Assembly: GCF_009690905.1 (NCBI RefSeq) | Contig: NZ_VOSW01000007.1 | Coordinates: 1-64,000 of the forward strand | Direction: 5' to 3' | DNA length: 64,000 bases | DNA from: Paraburkholderia madseniana | GTDB lineage: Bacteria > Pseudomonadota > Gammaproteobacteria > Burkholderiales > Burkholderiaceae | Shown here: positions 18,417-29,829 of the stretch, one piece after another | Layout: every line of letters starts with the position of its first letter | Numbering within the stretch: position 1 is the first letter of the stretch | Translations under genes and position numbers: made by a program | The notes under the pieces: model-generated | Told to the model about the DNA's origin: nothing | Databases searched by the model: none | What the model saw: the letters and a program-made list of their open reading frames with translations, nothing else

Positions 18417-18587
18417 GGTGTTGTCTCCGTGAGCGGAAGCTCGCCCAGTCTATTGAAATGAAATTGAAATCGATTGTGCCACCGGCGTGTGTCTGTACGG
18501 CATCAAGTCTTACCCGCACCGCATCGACTGCTGCTGGGGGCGCCGCAACCGCTCATTGTTCGCTCGGAATGCACGATTTTGCTGACC

Positions 18588-18603
18588 TTTCCGTAAACGT
18601 CAA
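18588..18603 (-). promoter_or_regulatory. Candidate LiuR-like operator upstream of the acyl-CoA synthetase gene
   Basis: On the minus strand the sequence reads TTGACGTTTACGGAAA, an imperfect inverted repeat resembling the TTTACGTTTACGTAAA type described for the MerR-family regulator LiuR. It is embedded in a wider imperfect repeat, GACCTT ... AAGGTC (18583-18611). No liuR gene lies in the window. Confidence 0.3.
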
Positions 18604-18612
18604 GTGAAGGTC

Positions 18613-18640
18613 AAAAAAAAGCAGCCACGAAGGCTGCTTT
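18613..18640 (-). terminator. Intrinsic terminator of the atp operon
   Basis: AGCAGCC and GGCTGCT pair around a five-base loop. On the minus strand they are followed by eight T. It lies just after the atpC stop codon. Confidence 0.92.
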
Positions 18641-18658
18641 CTCTCTGATACGTGGTGC

Positions 18659-19084
18659 TTAGTTCTGACCGCGCAGCTTGCGCAGACGCTGGATCGCAGC
18701 GAGCTGAGCCGTCGCGTACGCCAGTTCCGCTTGCGCGGTAGCGTATTCAAGGTTCGAACCCGTGTTCTGCAGCGCTTCTTCTGCGCGCTTGCGTGCATCT
18801 TCGGCCTTGGCTTCGTCGAGATCCTTGCCGCGGATCGCCGTGTCGGCGAGAACCGTCACAGCGCCAGGCTGGATTTCGAGGATACCGCCGGCGACGAACA
18901 CAAACTCTTCTTCGCCGTTTTCAGCTTCGATGCGCACCGCACCCGGACGAATCCGCGTGATGAGCGGCGTGTGGCCCGGCAAAATGCCGAGTTCACCTGC
19001 TTCGCCCGGCAGCGCGACGAACTTCGCCTGGCCCGAGAAGATCTGCTCTTCCGCGCTGACGACGTCTACTTTAATGGTTGCCAT
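18659..19084 (-). CDS. atpC: F1Fo ATP synthase epsilon subunit
   Basis: 141 residues. The N-terminal beta-sandwich begins [19 protein letters not shown] and contains the invariant [12 protein letters not shown] loop. The C-terminal part is a two-helix hairpin rich in Ala/Glu (about 90-138) that can inhibit ATP hydrolysis. It is part of the central stalk with gamma. The frame continues upstream to 19141 through a repeated hairpin, but AGGAG just ahead of ATG 19084 and the family start identify the true start. It is the last gene of the atp operon and is followed by a strong terminator. Confidence 0.97.
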   Translation of the reverse strand: MATIKVDVVSAEEQIFSGQAKFVALPGEAGELGILPGHTPLITRIRPGAVRIEAENGEEEFVFVAGGILEIQPGAVTVLADTAIRGKDLDEAKAEDARKRAEEALQNTGSNLEYATAQAELAYATAQLAAIQRLRKLRGQN

Positions 19085-19101
19085 ATCGACTCCTGTGGCG
19101 A

Positions 19102-19141
19102 CCCGAGTTAGCGCTTTGGCGCTTATTCGGGTCCCATGCAA
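19102..19141 (-). repeat. atp intergenic hairpin repeat, copy A (before atpC)
   Basis: A 40-base element repeated at 21654-21693 with about 36 identical positions. Both copies begin CCCGAGT, contain AGCGCTTT, and end TCGGGTCCCATGCAA. Each folds into a hairpin (CCCGA with TCGGG, inner GCGC pairing) directly upstream of the ribosome site of the next gene in the mRNA, here atpC. In the mRNA sense both contain the four-codon frame ATG GGA CCC GAR TAA. Confidence 0.75.
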
Positions 19142-19240
19142 GGCTGGATTGAGTGTAGTGAGAGGCGCCGTTTCCGCGAAATACTACCCCGCAGGTAGCA
19201 TTTCAGCGCGGAGCGGCACCCGCTTCGTTACACCCGACCT

Positions 19241-20653
<1,413 letters not shown>

Positions 20654-20751
20654 TCAATTCTTCACTCGCGCAAAGGCGCAGTTTTGGTGGGGGCGCCCAG
20701 CCGGGTGCGCCTCACAGGGCGCACACGAAGCGGCGTACCTGACCTTTATGG

Positions 20752-21636
20752 TCAGACTGCCGCCGCGCCACCGACGATTTCCGACAGTTCTTTCGTGATC
20801 GCGGCCTGACGGCTCTTGTTGTACACGAGCTGTAGTTCGTTGATGACCGTCTTCGCATTGTCCGAAGCGGCCTTCATTGCGACCATCCGTGCCGACTGCT
20901 CCGATGCCATGTTTTCCGCGACGGCCTGATAGACCAGCGCTTCGACATAACGCACCAGCAGTTCGTCCACCACTGCCTGTGCATCCGGCTCGTAGATGTA
21001 GTCCCACTGCGTGCTCGGCGTCGTGCCGTCTTCGTCCTTGCGCTCGAACTGGTCTGCCGACAGCGGCAGCAGTTGCTCGATCACCGGCTCCTGCTTCATC
21101 GTGTTGACGAAGCGCGTGTACGCGAGGTACACCGCCGAAACCTTGCCTTCCGAGTACAGGTCGAGCTGCACCTTCACCGCGCCGATCAACTTTTCCAGAT
21201 GCGGCGTGTCGCCCAGATGCACGACATTCGACACCACCTTGGCGCGCAGACGATTCAGGAAACCCAGACCCTTGGTACCGATCGCAGTTGCTTCGATCGT
21301 CTTGCCCTGGCCTTCCAGTTCCTTGAACTTCTGCAGCGACGCACGCAGCACGTTGGTGTTCATACCACCGCACAAACCTTTATCGGTCGTGACGAGGATG
21401 ATGCCGGCCGTTTTCGCGCCTTCGTTCGACACCATGAACGGGTGACGATACTCCGGGTTCGCACGGCTCATGTGCGCAGCGATATCGCGGACCTTGTCGG
21501 CATACGGGCGAGCAGCGCGCATGCGCTCCTGAGCGCGGCGCATCTTCGATGCGGCCACCATCTCCATCGCTTTCGTGATCTTGCGCGTGTTTTGCACGCT
21601 CTTGATCTTGCCGCGAATTTCCTTCATTCCAGCCAT
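20752..21636 (-). CDS. atpG: F1Fo ATP synthase gamma subunit
   Basis: 294 residues. The conserved N-terminal helix starts [18 protein letters not shown] and the C-terminal helix contains [20 protein letters not shown]. These two form the rotating coiled coil of the central stalk. An insertion near residues 195-210 ([20 protein letters not shown]) is typical of betaproteobacterial gamma subunits. AAGGAGTAAGCA precedes ATG 21636. The second copy of the atp hairpin repeat lies just upstream of this ribosome site. Confidence 0.98.
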   Translation of the reverse strand: MAGMKEIRGKIKSVQNTRKITKAMEMVAASKMRRAQERMRAARPYADKVRDIAAHMSRANPEYRHPFMVSNEGAKTAGIILVTTDKGLCGGMNTNVLRASLQKFKELEGQGKTIEATAIGTKGLGFLNRLRAKVVSNVVHLGDTPHLEKLIGAVKVQLDLYSEGKVSAVYLAYTRFVNTMKQEPVIEQLLPLSADQFERKDEDGTTPSTQWDYIYEPDAQAVVDELLVRYVEALVYQAVAENMASEQSARMVAMKAASDNAKTVINELQLVYNKSRQAAITKELSEIVGGAAAV

Positions 21637-21653
21637 TGCTTACTCCTTGTCGG

Positions 21654-21693
21654 CCCGAGTCAGCGCTTTAGCGGTTACTCGGGTCCCATGCAA
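21654..21693 (-). repeat. atp intergenic hairpin repeat, copy B (before atpG)
   Basis: The second copy of the 40-base element seen at 19102-19141, placed in the same position relative to the next gene (atpG). The differences mostly keep the stem paired, and the small frame ATG GGA CCC GAG TAA is kept with a synonymous change. Confidence 0.75.
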
Positions 21694-21775
21694 AGCGATC
21701 GAAGCAGCGCGAGTTCAGTTGCCTGCGGCCCGCGCCGCTTCAAGGTCCGTTTATGCCTTGCGGGTCACTCGCGGA

Positions 21776-23317
21776 TCAATAAGCGCCGGACTTCTTGAAG
21801 TCTTTGAGAGCCGTGTGCAGCAGGGCTTCGTCGTCCTTCGAGAGTTCCTTGGTGTCTTCGATGCGCTTGATCAGGTCTGCGTGCTTCGACTTCAGGTAAT
21901 CGCGCAGGCCCTTTTCGAACGGCAGCACTTGCGCGACTTCGAGGTCGTCGAGGTAACCGTTGTTCGCAGCGAACAGCGCGACAGCCAGTTCCCACACTTG
22001 CAGCGGCTGATACTGCGGCTGCTTCAGCAGTTCCGTCACGCGGCGGCCGCGCTCCAGTTGCTTGCGGGTTGCTTCGTCGAGGTCAGATGCGAACTGCGCA
22101 AACGCTGCGAGTTCACGGTACTGCGCCAGGTCGGTACGGATACCGCCCGACAGCTTCTTCACAACCTTGGTTTGAGCCGCACCACCCACGCGCGAGACCG
22201 ACACACCGGCGTTAATTGCCGGGCGGATACCTGCGTTGAAAAGGTCGGTTTCCAGGAAGATCTGGCCGTCGGTAATCGAGATCACGTTCGTCGGAACGAA
22301 TGCGGTCACGTCGCCTGCTTGCGTTTCAATGACCGGCAGTGCCGTCAGCGAACCGCTCTTGCCCTTCACTTCGCCGTTCGTGAACTTCTCGACGTACTCT
22401 TCCGAGACGCGAGCAGCACGCTCCAGGAGACGCGAGTGCAGATAAAACACGTCACCCGGATAGGCTTCACGGCCCGGCGGGCGGCGCAGCAGCAGCGAGA
22501 TCTGACGGTATGCCCAAGCTTGCTTGGTCAAATCGTCATAAACGATCAGGGCGTCTTGACCGCGGTCGCGGAAGTATTCGCCCATCGTGCAGCCGGCGTA
22601 CGGTGCGAGGTATTGCATCGCAGCCGATTCCGAAGCCGAAGCGGCCACGACGATCGTGTATTCCAGCGCGCCGGTTTCTTCCAGCTTGCGGACCACGTTC
22701 ATGATCGACGAAGCTTTCTGACCGATCGCGACGTAGATACAGAAGAGGTTCTTGCCCTTCTGGTTGATGATCGCGTCGACTGCGACTGCGGTCTTGCCGC
22801 ACTGGCGGTCGCCGATGATCAGCTCACGCTGGCCACGGCCAACCGGCACCATCGCGTCGATCGACTTCAGACCGGTTTGAACCGGCTCCGAAACCGACTT
22901 ACGCCAGATCACGCCCGGAGCAATCTTTTCGATTGCGTCGGTTTTCTTCGCGTTGATCGGGCCCTTGCCGTCGATCGGGTTGCCGAGTGCATCGACCACG
23001 CGGCCGAGCAGTTCCGGACCCACCGGCACTTCGAGAATACGGCCCGTCGTCTTGACGATGTCGCCTTCCGAAATATGTTCGTACTCACCCAGAATCACGG
23101 CGCCGACCGAGTCGCGCTCGAGGTTCAGTGCGAGACCGAAGGTGTTGCCCGGGAATTCGAGCATTTCGCCCTGCATCACTTCCGACAGGCCGTGGATACG
23201 CACGATACCGTCGGTCACGGAGATCACAGTGCCCTGGTTGCGAACGTCTGCGCTCGCTTCAAGGCCCTGGATCCTGCTCTTGATCAGCTCGCTGATCTCA
23301 GAGGGATTGAGTTGCAT
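21776..23317 (-). CDS. atpA: F1Fo ATP synthase alpha subunit
   Basis: 513 residues. It carries the nucleotide-binding P-loop [18 protein letters not shown] (about 169-186), the arginine-finger region [18 protein letters not shown] and an N-terminal crown domain starting [16 protein letters not shown] that contacts delta. It forms the non-catalytic sites of the F1 hexamer. AGGAGC precedes ATG 23317. It follows atpH with a gap of 58 bases that itself contains a hairpin (GCGCC and GGCGC arms near 23363). Confidence 0.99.
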   Translation of the reverse strand: MQLNPSEISELIKSRIQGLEASADVRNQGTVISVTDGIVRIHGLSEVMQGEMLEFPGNTFGLALNLERDSVGAVILGEYEHISEGDIVKTTGRILEVPVGPELLGRVVDALGNPIDGKGPINAKKTDAIEKIAPGVIWRKSVSEPVQTGLKSIDAMVPVGRGQRELIIGDRQCGKTAVAVDAIINQKGKNLFCIYVAIGQKASSIMNVVRKLEETGALEYTIVVAASASESAAMQYLAPYAGCTMGEYFRDRGQDALIVYDDLTKQAWAYRQISLLLRRPPGREAYPGDVFYLHSRLLERAARVSEEYVEKFTNGEVKGKSGSLTALPVIETQAGDVTAFVPTNVISITDGQIFLETDLFNAGIRPAINAGVSVSRVGGAAQTKVVKKLSGGIRTDLAQYRELAAFAQFASDLDEATRKQLERGRRVTELLKQPQYQPLQVWELAVALFAANNGYLDDLEVAQVLPFEKGLRDYLKSKHADLIKRIEDTKELSKDDEALLHTALKDFKKSGAY

Positions 23318-23375
23318 TATTCGCTCCTGATAGTCAATTCTGTTGCGTGCCAGCCGCTTCAGCGCCTTGGGCGCT

Positions 23376-23915
23376 TCAGGCCGTCAGAGCCGTCTGCATG
23401 CTGGCAAGCCGCGCGCGGACCGAGGTATCGAGCACTTCGTCGCCGACCGTCACGCGCACGCCGCCGATGAGCGACGAGTCGACTTCGACCGTCGGCTTCA
23501 GCTTGCGCTTGAATTTGCGTTCGAGACCTGCGACGAGTTCGTTCAACTGCGCGCCTTCGAGCGGGAATGCGCTGACGATCAGCACATCTGCCGCCCCTTC
23601 GCGGGCGTTCTTCAACTCTTCGAACTGCGTGGCGATTTCCGGCAGCAATTGCAGACGATGGTTATCGACCAGCATTTGCACCAGATTCTTCGCTTGCGCA
23701 TTGTCCTTGAGCGGCGACTTGACCGCGGACAGCAGCAGATCGCTGACCTGTGCGCGGCTCACTTTCGGGCTCGAGGCGATCGACAGCACTTCGGGCAGAC
23801 GCGCAACCTGTGCCAGCTCCTGCACGAGCGTGGACCAGGCGGCGATGTCACCAGCTTCGGCCACGCCAAACAGCGCTTCTGCGTACGGACGGGCGATGGT
23901 TGCAAGTTCGGCCAT
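23376..23915 (-). CDS. atpH: F1Fo ATP synthase delta subunit
   Basis: 179 residues. It starts with [18 protein letters not shown], the typical N-terminal helix pair of delta, and ends with the family signature [27 protein letters not shown]. It connects the crown of F1 to the b-subunit stalk. Its start lies two bases after the atpF stop, so the two are translationally linked. Confidence 0.98.
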   Translation of the reverse strand: MAELATIARPYAEALFGVAEAGDIAAWSTLVQELAQVARLPEVLSIASSPKVSRAQVSDLLLSAVKSPLKDNAQAKNLVQMLVDNHRLQLLPEIATQFEELKNAREGAADVLIVSAFPLEGAQLNELVAGLERKFKRKLKPTVEVDSSLIGGVRVTVGDEVLDTSVRARLASMQTALTA

Positions 23916-23917
23916 GA

Positions 23918-24388
23918 TCAGAGCTCGGCTTTCAGTTGATTCAGCAGGTCAGCGTGAGCTGCCTGGTCGACTTCGCGCTTCAGGATCTGTTCAGCGCCCT
24001 TCACTGCCAGCGCGGCAACTTCGCCGCGCAGCGTTTCGCGGGCCTTCACGACTTGCTGTTCCGCGTCGGCCTTCGCTTGCGCGATGATGCGAGCGGCTTC
24101 AGCTTGTGCTTGAGCCTTGATTTCGTCGGCGACTGTCACTGCGCGCTTTTCTGCCTCAGCAATACGTTGCTGACCGTCATTGCGTGCCTGAGCCAGTTCC
24201 TGGTCGACGCGCTTGTGGGCGGCTTCGAGTTCAGCCTTGCCCTTTTCAGCGGCAGACAAACCGTCAGCAATCTTCTTTGAGCGCTCGTCGAGGGCGTTGA
24301 TCAACGGCGGCCACACGAACTTCATCGTGAACCACGCGAGGATCAGGAACACGACCATTTGCGCAAACAGGGTTGCGTTGAGATTCAC
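23918..24388 (-). CDS. atpF: F1Fo ATP synthase b subunit
   Basis: 156 residues. One N-terminal membrane helix ([19 protein letters not shown]) is followed by a long charged coiled coil rich in Ala, Glu, Lys and Gln, the peripheral stalk. The start codon is GTG at 24388, with AAGGAAA ahead. No b' paralogue is present, so the stalk is a homodimer. Confidence 0.98.
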   Translation of the reverse strand: MNLNATLFAQMVVFLILAWFTMKFVWPPLINALDERSKKIADGLSAAEKGKAELEAAHKRVDQELAQARNDGQQRIAEAEKRAVTVADEIKAQAQAEAARIIAQAKADAEQQVVKARETLRGEVAALAVKGAEQILKREVDQAAHADLLNQLKAEL

Positions 24389-24526
24389 GGTGTTTCCTTA
24401 AACGTTGCTAGTTCGGAAAGTGAAACGGCAAGGCGCTCATCGATTCTGTATTCGATCAGCGCCCAAGTGCCCGTTCCGCCCTGCGCCTTTACCAGTTATA
24501 GCTCAGGCGCAAACTTCCGAGGAACC

Positions 24527-24820
<294 letters not shown>

Positions 24821-24889
24821 TTAGAACTGGTTGGAACTGGGATTTAATAAAAACAAAACTAAAACAATTCGTCGTTCGACACGCCGTGA

Positions 24890-25741
24890 TTAGTGGCTGT
24901 CGTGTGCCTGTCCGATGTACACCAGCGTCAGCATCATGAAAATGAACGCTTGCAGCAGAACGATCAGGATGTGGAAGATCGCCCAGACCGTGCCTGCAAT
25001 GACGTGGCCGATAAAGCCGAGCACTGACGCGTCCGCGCCGAAACCCCACATGCTGCCGAGGAGAGCAATCAGCAGGAACAACAGCTCGCCCGCGTACATG
25101 TTGCCGAACAGCCGCATGCCGAGCGAAACCGTCTTTGCGACGAACTCGATGATGTTCAATGCAAGGTTCGGGATCCACAGCAGCGGATGCGCGCCGAACG
25201 GAGCCGACAGCAGTTCATGCACGAAGCCGCCTGCGCCCTTGATCTTGAAGTTGTAGTAAATCATCAGCGCGAACACGCCGAGTGCGATACCGAGCGTACC
25301 GTTCAGGTCGGCCGTCGGCACGATGCGATGGTGGGGGATGGCTTCCGACAAACCCAGCCAGCCGATTACGCGGCCCGGCAGATCGACGGGGATGAAGTCG
25401 AGCGAGTTCATCAACGCGACCCAGACGAACACGGTCAGTGCCAGCGGTGCAATGAAGGTACGCGTGCCGTGGATCATCGACTTCGATTGATCTTCGACCA
25501 TCTCGACCAGCATTTCGATCGCGCACTGGAAACGACCCGGCACGCCGGACGTCGCCTTGCGAGCCGCCAGATGCAGGATGGCGATCGTGGCCAGACCGCA
25601 AACGATCGACCAGAAAAGGGTGTCCAGATTCCACACGTGAATGTCGAAAATCGACGTCTGGTGCGCGGTGGAAAAGTTCTGCAAGTGGTGCGCGATGTAC
25701 TCGGACGGATCCAGAGCGCGCGTGCCTTCGCTAGCTGCCAT
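24890..25741 (-). CDS. atpB: F1Fo ATP synthase a subunit
   Basis: 283 residues and five to six membrane helices. The essential stator arginine lies in [16 protein letters not shown], and the C-terminal helix [14 protein letters not shown] is the conserved proton half-channel helix. The true start is ATG 25741 ([20 protein letters not shown]). The frame is open further upstream, but the extra residues do not match the family. The ribosome site is weak (GGGTGG). Confidence 0.97.
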   Translation of the reverse strand: MAASEGTRALDPSEYIAHHLQNFSTAHQTSIFDIHVWNLDTLFWSIVCGLATIAILHLAARKATSGVPGRFQCAIEMLVEMVEDQSKSMIHGTRTFIAPLALTVFVWVALMNSLDFIPVDLPGRVIGWLGLSEAIPHHRIVPTADLNGTLGIALGVFALMIYYNFKIKGAGGFVHELLSAPFGAHPLLWIPNLALNIIEFVAKTVSLGMRLFGNMYAGELLFLLIALLGSMWGFGADASVLGFIGHVIAGTVWAIFHILIVLLQAFIFMMLTLVYIGQAHDSH

Positions 25742-25902
25742 ATCGTTAATGCCACCCAAATTGTCGAAAATCGTCTTAGGCCGTTCCCGCCGCAATTCTG
25801 TATTGCGGGAACACGCCGGGTGCGGATCGTGTCATATCCGCACTCCTTACGCCAGCGCTGCGCGCCAGCCTGAATTTTGTGTTGCTACTCTCTGCTCCTA
25901 CC

Positions 25903-26448
25903 TTAGCGCCACGCGAGGGCGATCCAGTAGGTCTTGAGCGCGATGAGGTAAGTCACGAGCAGCGGCACCCAGCGTACGTCGTGATACCAGAAGGCGATGG
26001 CTACAAACATCGCGATCGTTGTCCCCATCTTGAGCGCTTCGCCGATCATCCAGCTCATCGCTGTTTCGGCGCCGCTCAGCGTTCTAAGACGTGCCGCGAA
26101 CAACGCGCTCGGCACCCAGCAAATCGCTCCCCCCAGGAACGCGGACAGCGCAGCAGCGCCCGGCGGCTTGTAGAACAGCCACCACACCAGCGTAGCACCC
26201 AGGGACAAAACCATTTGCGCCACCACGACCTTGAAAGGCGTGACGCGCGATGGACGACTCACATTCGGGCCAAACAGCTTTTCGGCCTCGACCCGCGTGA
26301 GCGGAACGATATTGTTATCTTGTTGCTCGACATCCCACGCATCGTCAGTTGTAACGTGCTGACCGGTGGACGCATCGGAAACGGTGCGTTCAGCGCGGTG
26401 GTCGTCACGCCCATTCTTCGGCGCTTGATTCGACGTTTTAACCGCCAT
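25903..26448 (-). CDS. atpI: ATP synthase subunit I (AtpI), assembly factor
   Basis: 181 residues. A long hydrophilic N-terminus (1-75) is followed by four membrane helices including VVVAQMVLSLGATLVWWLF and EALKMGTTIAMFVAIAF, the AtpI layout. AtpI helps c-ring assembly. It is the first gene of the operon. The N-terminal tail is longer than that of E. coli AtpI. A promoter of good quality lies 80-108 bases upstream. Confidence 0.93.
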   Translation of the reverse strand: MAVKTSNQAPKNGRDDHRAERTVSDASTGQHVTTDDAWDVEQQDNNIVPLTRVEAEKLFGPNVSRPSRVTPFKVVVAQMVLSLGATLVWWLFYKPPGAAALSAFLGGAICWVPSALFAARLRTLSGAETAMSWMIGEALKMGTTIAMFVAIAFWYHDVRWVPLLVTYLIALKTYWIALAWR

Positions 26449-26527
26449 CGCAGTGTTCCGAAAGTCTTGTTCCAGCCCGCGAGCTTACGCTGCGCTTACG
26501 GGGTTGCCGTGCAATTAAATCCGGGCG

Positions 26528-26556
26528 ATTGTAAGCGATAGTTGCAGGCAATTCAA
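26528..26556 (-). promoter_or_regulatory. Sigma-70 promoter of the atp operon
   Basis: On the minus strand TTGAAT (26551-26556) and TACAAT (26528-26533) are separated by exactly 17 bases, a near-consensus promoter. The expected transcript start is near 26521, giving a leader of about 70 bases before atpI. Confidence 0.75.
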
Positions 26557-26826
26557 GACTTTAGGCCGTTCAATAACCAGCATGAAAACGGCCGCCACGA
26601 TGCGGGACCGCGATCTCGGGCGGTGTGTACACGGCAAATGTAAGGCGGTCGGGGGATGGCAAAACATGCGCGATGAATCAGGTCGCTTGAAGCGCGTGGA
26701 TGTGTCGTTTCGACGCTGCTACGGACGTCTCAAAAATGCAACAGACGATGTTTTTTACCACCTTTGGTAGACATGAAGGACGGCGCCGGGTAGAAGCGCA
26801 ACGGCGACTGCAGGCCGTGGTCCTTC

Positions 26827-27042
26827 CTATGGTGACCAAACATCACCGGAGGCCACCCTCGGTCCTGACGGTCGACGCAACGTGCAGTCAGGCGCCTGCC
26901 ACTTCATGCCGATCCCGCCCTGCCCTCGCACCTTAACAATCCCCGCGTTGGCACCTAACACCCGCTGCCGAATCCGGGCACGTGAAAGGACGGAGCATGC
27001 GGAACCCGTTGCAACATCGCAGCAGTAAGGCCAAGCCTGCAC
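26827..27042 (-). pseudogene. Remnant of a PhzF-family gene
   Basis: The minus-strand frame contains DVATGSACSVLS, followed about 25 residues later by a GIVKVRGQGG segment and then RRPSGPRVASGDVW. This is the order of the C-terminal PhzF motifs (the D-V-T-G-S-A loop, the EQG/GR motif and a final V-x-V-G-G strand). A stop lies directly upstream in frame, and no N-terminal half is visible. It is probably an eroded gene in the 900-base atpI-parB gap. The rest of the gap (26557-26826 and 27043-27361) shows no gene. Confidence 0.4.
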
Positions 27043-27361
27043 GAGCAGCTCAACTCACCGCACAACCCGGCCTCGTCTGCGTCACCACGGAAATATCCGC
27101 AGAAGCTGATACATCGCAATCCTTATTATTACACGCGACATATAGTTAGGTATCCAACTGATATCCACATGGGCTATCGGTCGAACAGGGAGACCATCAA
27201 ACGAGCCATGTTTGCGGCGGATACGACCGCTGCCCCACCGCTACCGCCGAAAAACACACCAGGCGCGCCAAACGGCTTGCGAGCGAGAGGCGAGAACCGA
27301 CAACCACCCCCAGCCAGCCCGCAAGCATGCTCAACATCCCTCAACAATCAACCCGCCACGA

Positions 27362-28249
27362 TCAGGCCGTAGCGTTACCACGCAACCGGACGAGAATCCC
27401 TTCTAACGCGTCCAGATCGCCGAAGTCCACCAGCACCTGACCACGGCCGCGTCGGCCGAGCTTGATCTTAACCGTTGCGGCGAGCAGATCGGACAATTCC
27501 TCCTCAAGCCGTCGCGTATCGCGGCCGCCGTCCTGATTCGCTCGCGCTTTGACCGCAGGCGCAACCTTGGTCGTCGTCGTCACCAGTTTTTCGGTTTCGC
27601 GTACCGACATACGCTTGTTGACGACCTGGTTGGCCAACGTGATCTGCGTCGCGGCATCGACGGCCAGCAGCGCGCGCGCATGCCCCATGTCGAGGTCACC
27701 GGCCAGCAGCATCGTCTGCACCGGCGACGCCAGATTCAGCAAACGCAGCAAGTTCGATACAGCACTGCGCGAACGACCAACCGATTCGGCCGCCTGTTCG
27801 TGCGTGAAATTGAACTCGTCGAGCAAGCGCTGAATACCCTGCGCTTCTTCCAGCGGATTCAGATCTTCGCGCTGAATATTCTCAATCAACGCCATCGCAG
27901 CGGCGGCCTGGTCCGGCACGTCCCTCACCAGCACCGGCACCTCATTCAGACCGGCGATGCGTGCCGCGCGGAAGCGCCGCTCGCCGGCGATGATCTCGTA
28001 CCTATCCGCCGATACCGGCCGCACCAGGATAGGCTGCATGAGCCCCTGAGCACGGATGCTGGCGGCCAATTCCTGCAACGCGCCTTCGTCCATGCGCGTG
28101 CGCGGCTGGTACTTGCCGGCCTGCAGCTTACTGAGCGGCAGCACGTTCGGCGCACCCTCGATCACGACGGCCTCGGTAATATCCGCACTGCCACCCAGCA
28201 GTGCTTCCAGACCCCGGCCCAACCCTTTCTTTCTTGCTACTGCGTTCAT
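27362..28249 (-). CDS. parB: Chromosome partition protein ParB (CTP-dependent clamp)
   Basis: 295 residues. An N-terminal ParA-interacting segment (KKGLGRGLEALLGG) is followed by the CTP-binding ParB/Srx domain with IIAGERRFRAARIAGL, a helix-turn-helix that binds parS (FTHEQAAESVGRSRSAVSNLLRL is the recognition region), and a C-terminal dimerisation domain (after about 235). It loads at parS, spreads along DNA and positions the origin with ParA. GAGGAAG precedes ATG 28249. It lies 18 bases behind parA in the same operon. Two perfect parS sites lie 2-4 kb upstream. Confidence 0.98.
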   Translation of the reverse strand: MNAVARKKGLGRGLEALLGGSADITEAVVIEGAPNVLPLSKLQAGKYQPRTRMDEGALQELAASIRAQGLMQPILVRPVSADRYEIIAGERRFRAARIAGLNEVPVLVRDVPDQAAAAMALIENIQREDLNPLEEAQGIQRLLDEFNFTHEQAAESVGRSRSAVSNLLRLLNLASPVQTMLLAGDLDMGHARALLAVDAATQITLANQVVNKRMSVRETEKLVTTTTKVAPAVKARANQDGGRDTRRLEEELSDLLAATVKIKLGRRGRGQVLVDFGDLDALEGILVRLRGNATA

Positions 28250-28267
28250 CGTGCTTCCTCGATCCGC

Positions 28268-29059
<792 letters not shown>

Positions 29060-29145
29060 CGTTGGTGTGTCCCTTTTGCTGCTTGAATAAAGTAGAAAGC
29101 GCTCGTGGTATGCGGTGCGTACCTGGCACCTACTGGAGGCGGCCC

Positions 29146-29829
29146 TCAGCGGCCCTCGTCCACCCGCACCTTGATCAGATGCCGCTCAGCGTCGAGCGAC
29201 GGCACATTCAGCCGGATGATCTGTTCCACCTGGGCACCCGCTGGCAGGCGCTCGATTTCACCATCCGGACGCACACCCTTCATCGCCCAGATCGCACCCT
29301 GCTCCGCAACGAGATGACGGGCCAGTGTAACGAAATCCGCGAGCTCTGCGAATGCGCGCGACACGATTACGTCGAACTTTGCCGGTACTTCGGCGCCCGA
29401 CCGCAAAGTCTCGACCCGGCCCGTGACAACCGACAGATTCGCAAGGCCGAGCTCCGCTTTGGCTTGGGCCTGAAAAGCCGTCTTCTTGTGCACGATGTCG
29501 TTCACGGTGACGGTCCACTCAGGCAGGACGATGGCCAGCACGATGCCAGGCAAGCCGCCACCGGAGCCCACGTCCAGCACCGAAGACGCACCGCGCGTAG
29601 CGAGATGCGGCACGATCGAAAGCGAATCCAGGATGTGCTGGATAAGCATCTGCCGCGGATCGCGAATCGCCGTCAGGTTGTAGACGGCATTCCATTTGGA
29701 CAGCAGCGCAACGTAGTCGAGCAGTTTGCCGAGCTGCGCGTCGCTGAGATCGAGGCCGAGCTCTCGGACGCCGTCCGCTAACAGCGGCGCCAATGCCTCA
29801 CTAGTGCTTCCCTTCTGACCCACCGTCAT
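29146..29829 (-). CDS. rsmG: 16S rRNA (guanine-527-N7) methyltransferase
   Basis: 227 residues. The SAM-binding motif [17 protein letters not shown] lies at about 85-101, and [19 protein letters not shown] lies ahead of it, both diagnostic of RsmG (GidB). It methylates G527 of 16S rRNA. Its ATG overlaps the mnmG stop by four bases (ATGA at 29826-29829), so the two are translationally coupled. Confidence 0.97.
   Translation of the reverse strand: MTVGQKGSTSEALAPLLADGVRELGLDLSDAQLGKLLDYVALLSKWNAVYNLTAIRDPRQMLIQHILDSLSIVPHLATRGASSVLDVGSGGGLPGIVLAIVLPEWTVTVNDIVHKKTAFQAQAKAELGLANLSVVTGRVETLRSGAEVPAKFDVIVSRAFAELADFVTLARHLVAEQGAIWAMKGVRPDGEIERLPAGAQVEQIIRLNVPSLDAERHLIKVRVDEGR

Noticed and set aside
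27166-27174. DnaA-like box near parB
   Set aside because: One mismatch (ATATCCACA), isolated and without AT-rich or repeat context.
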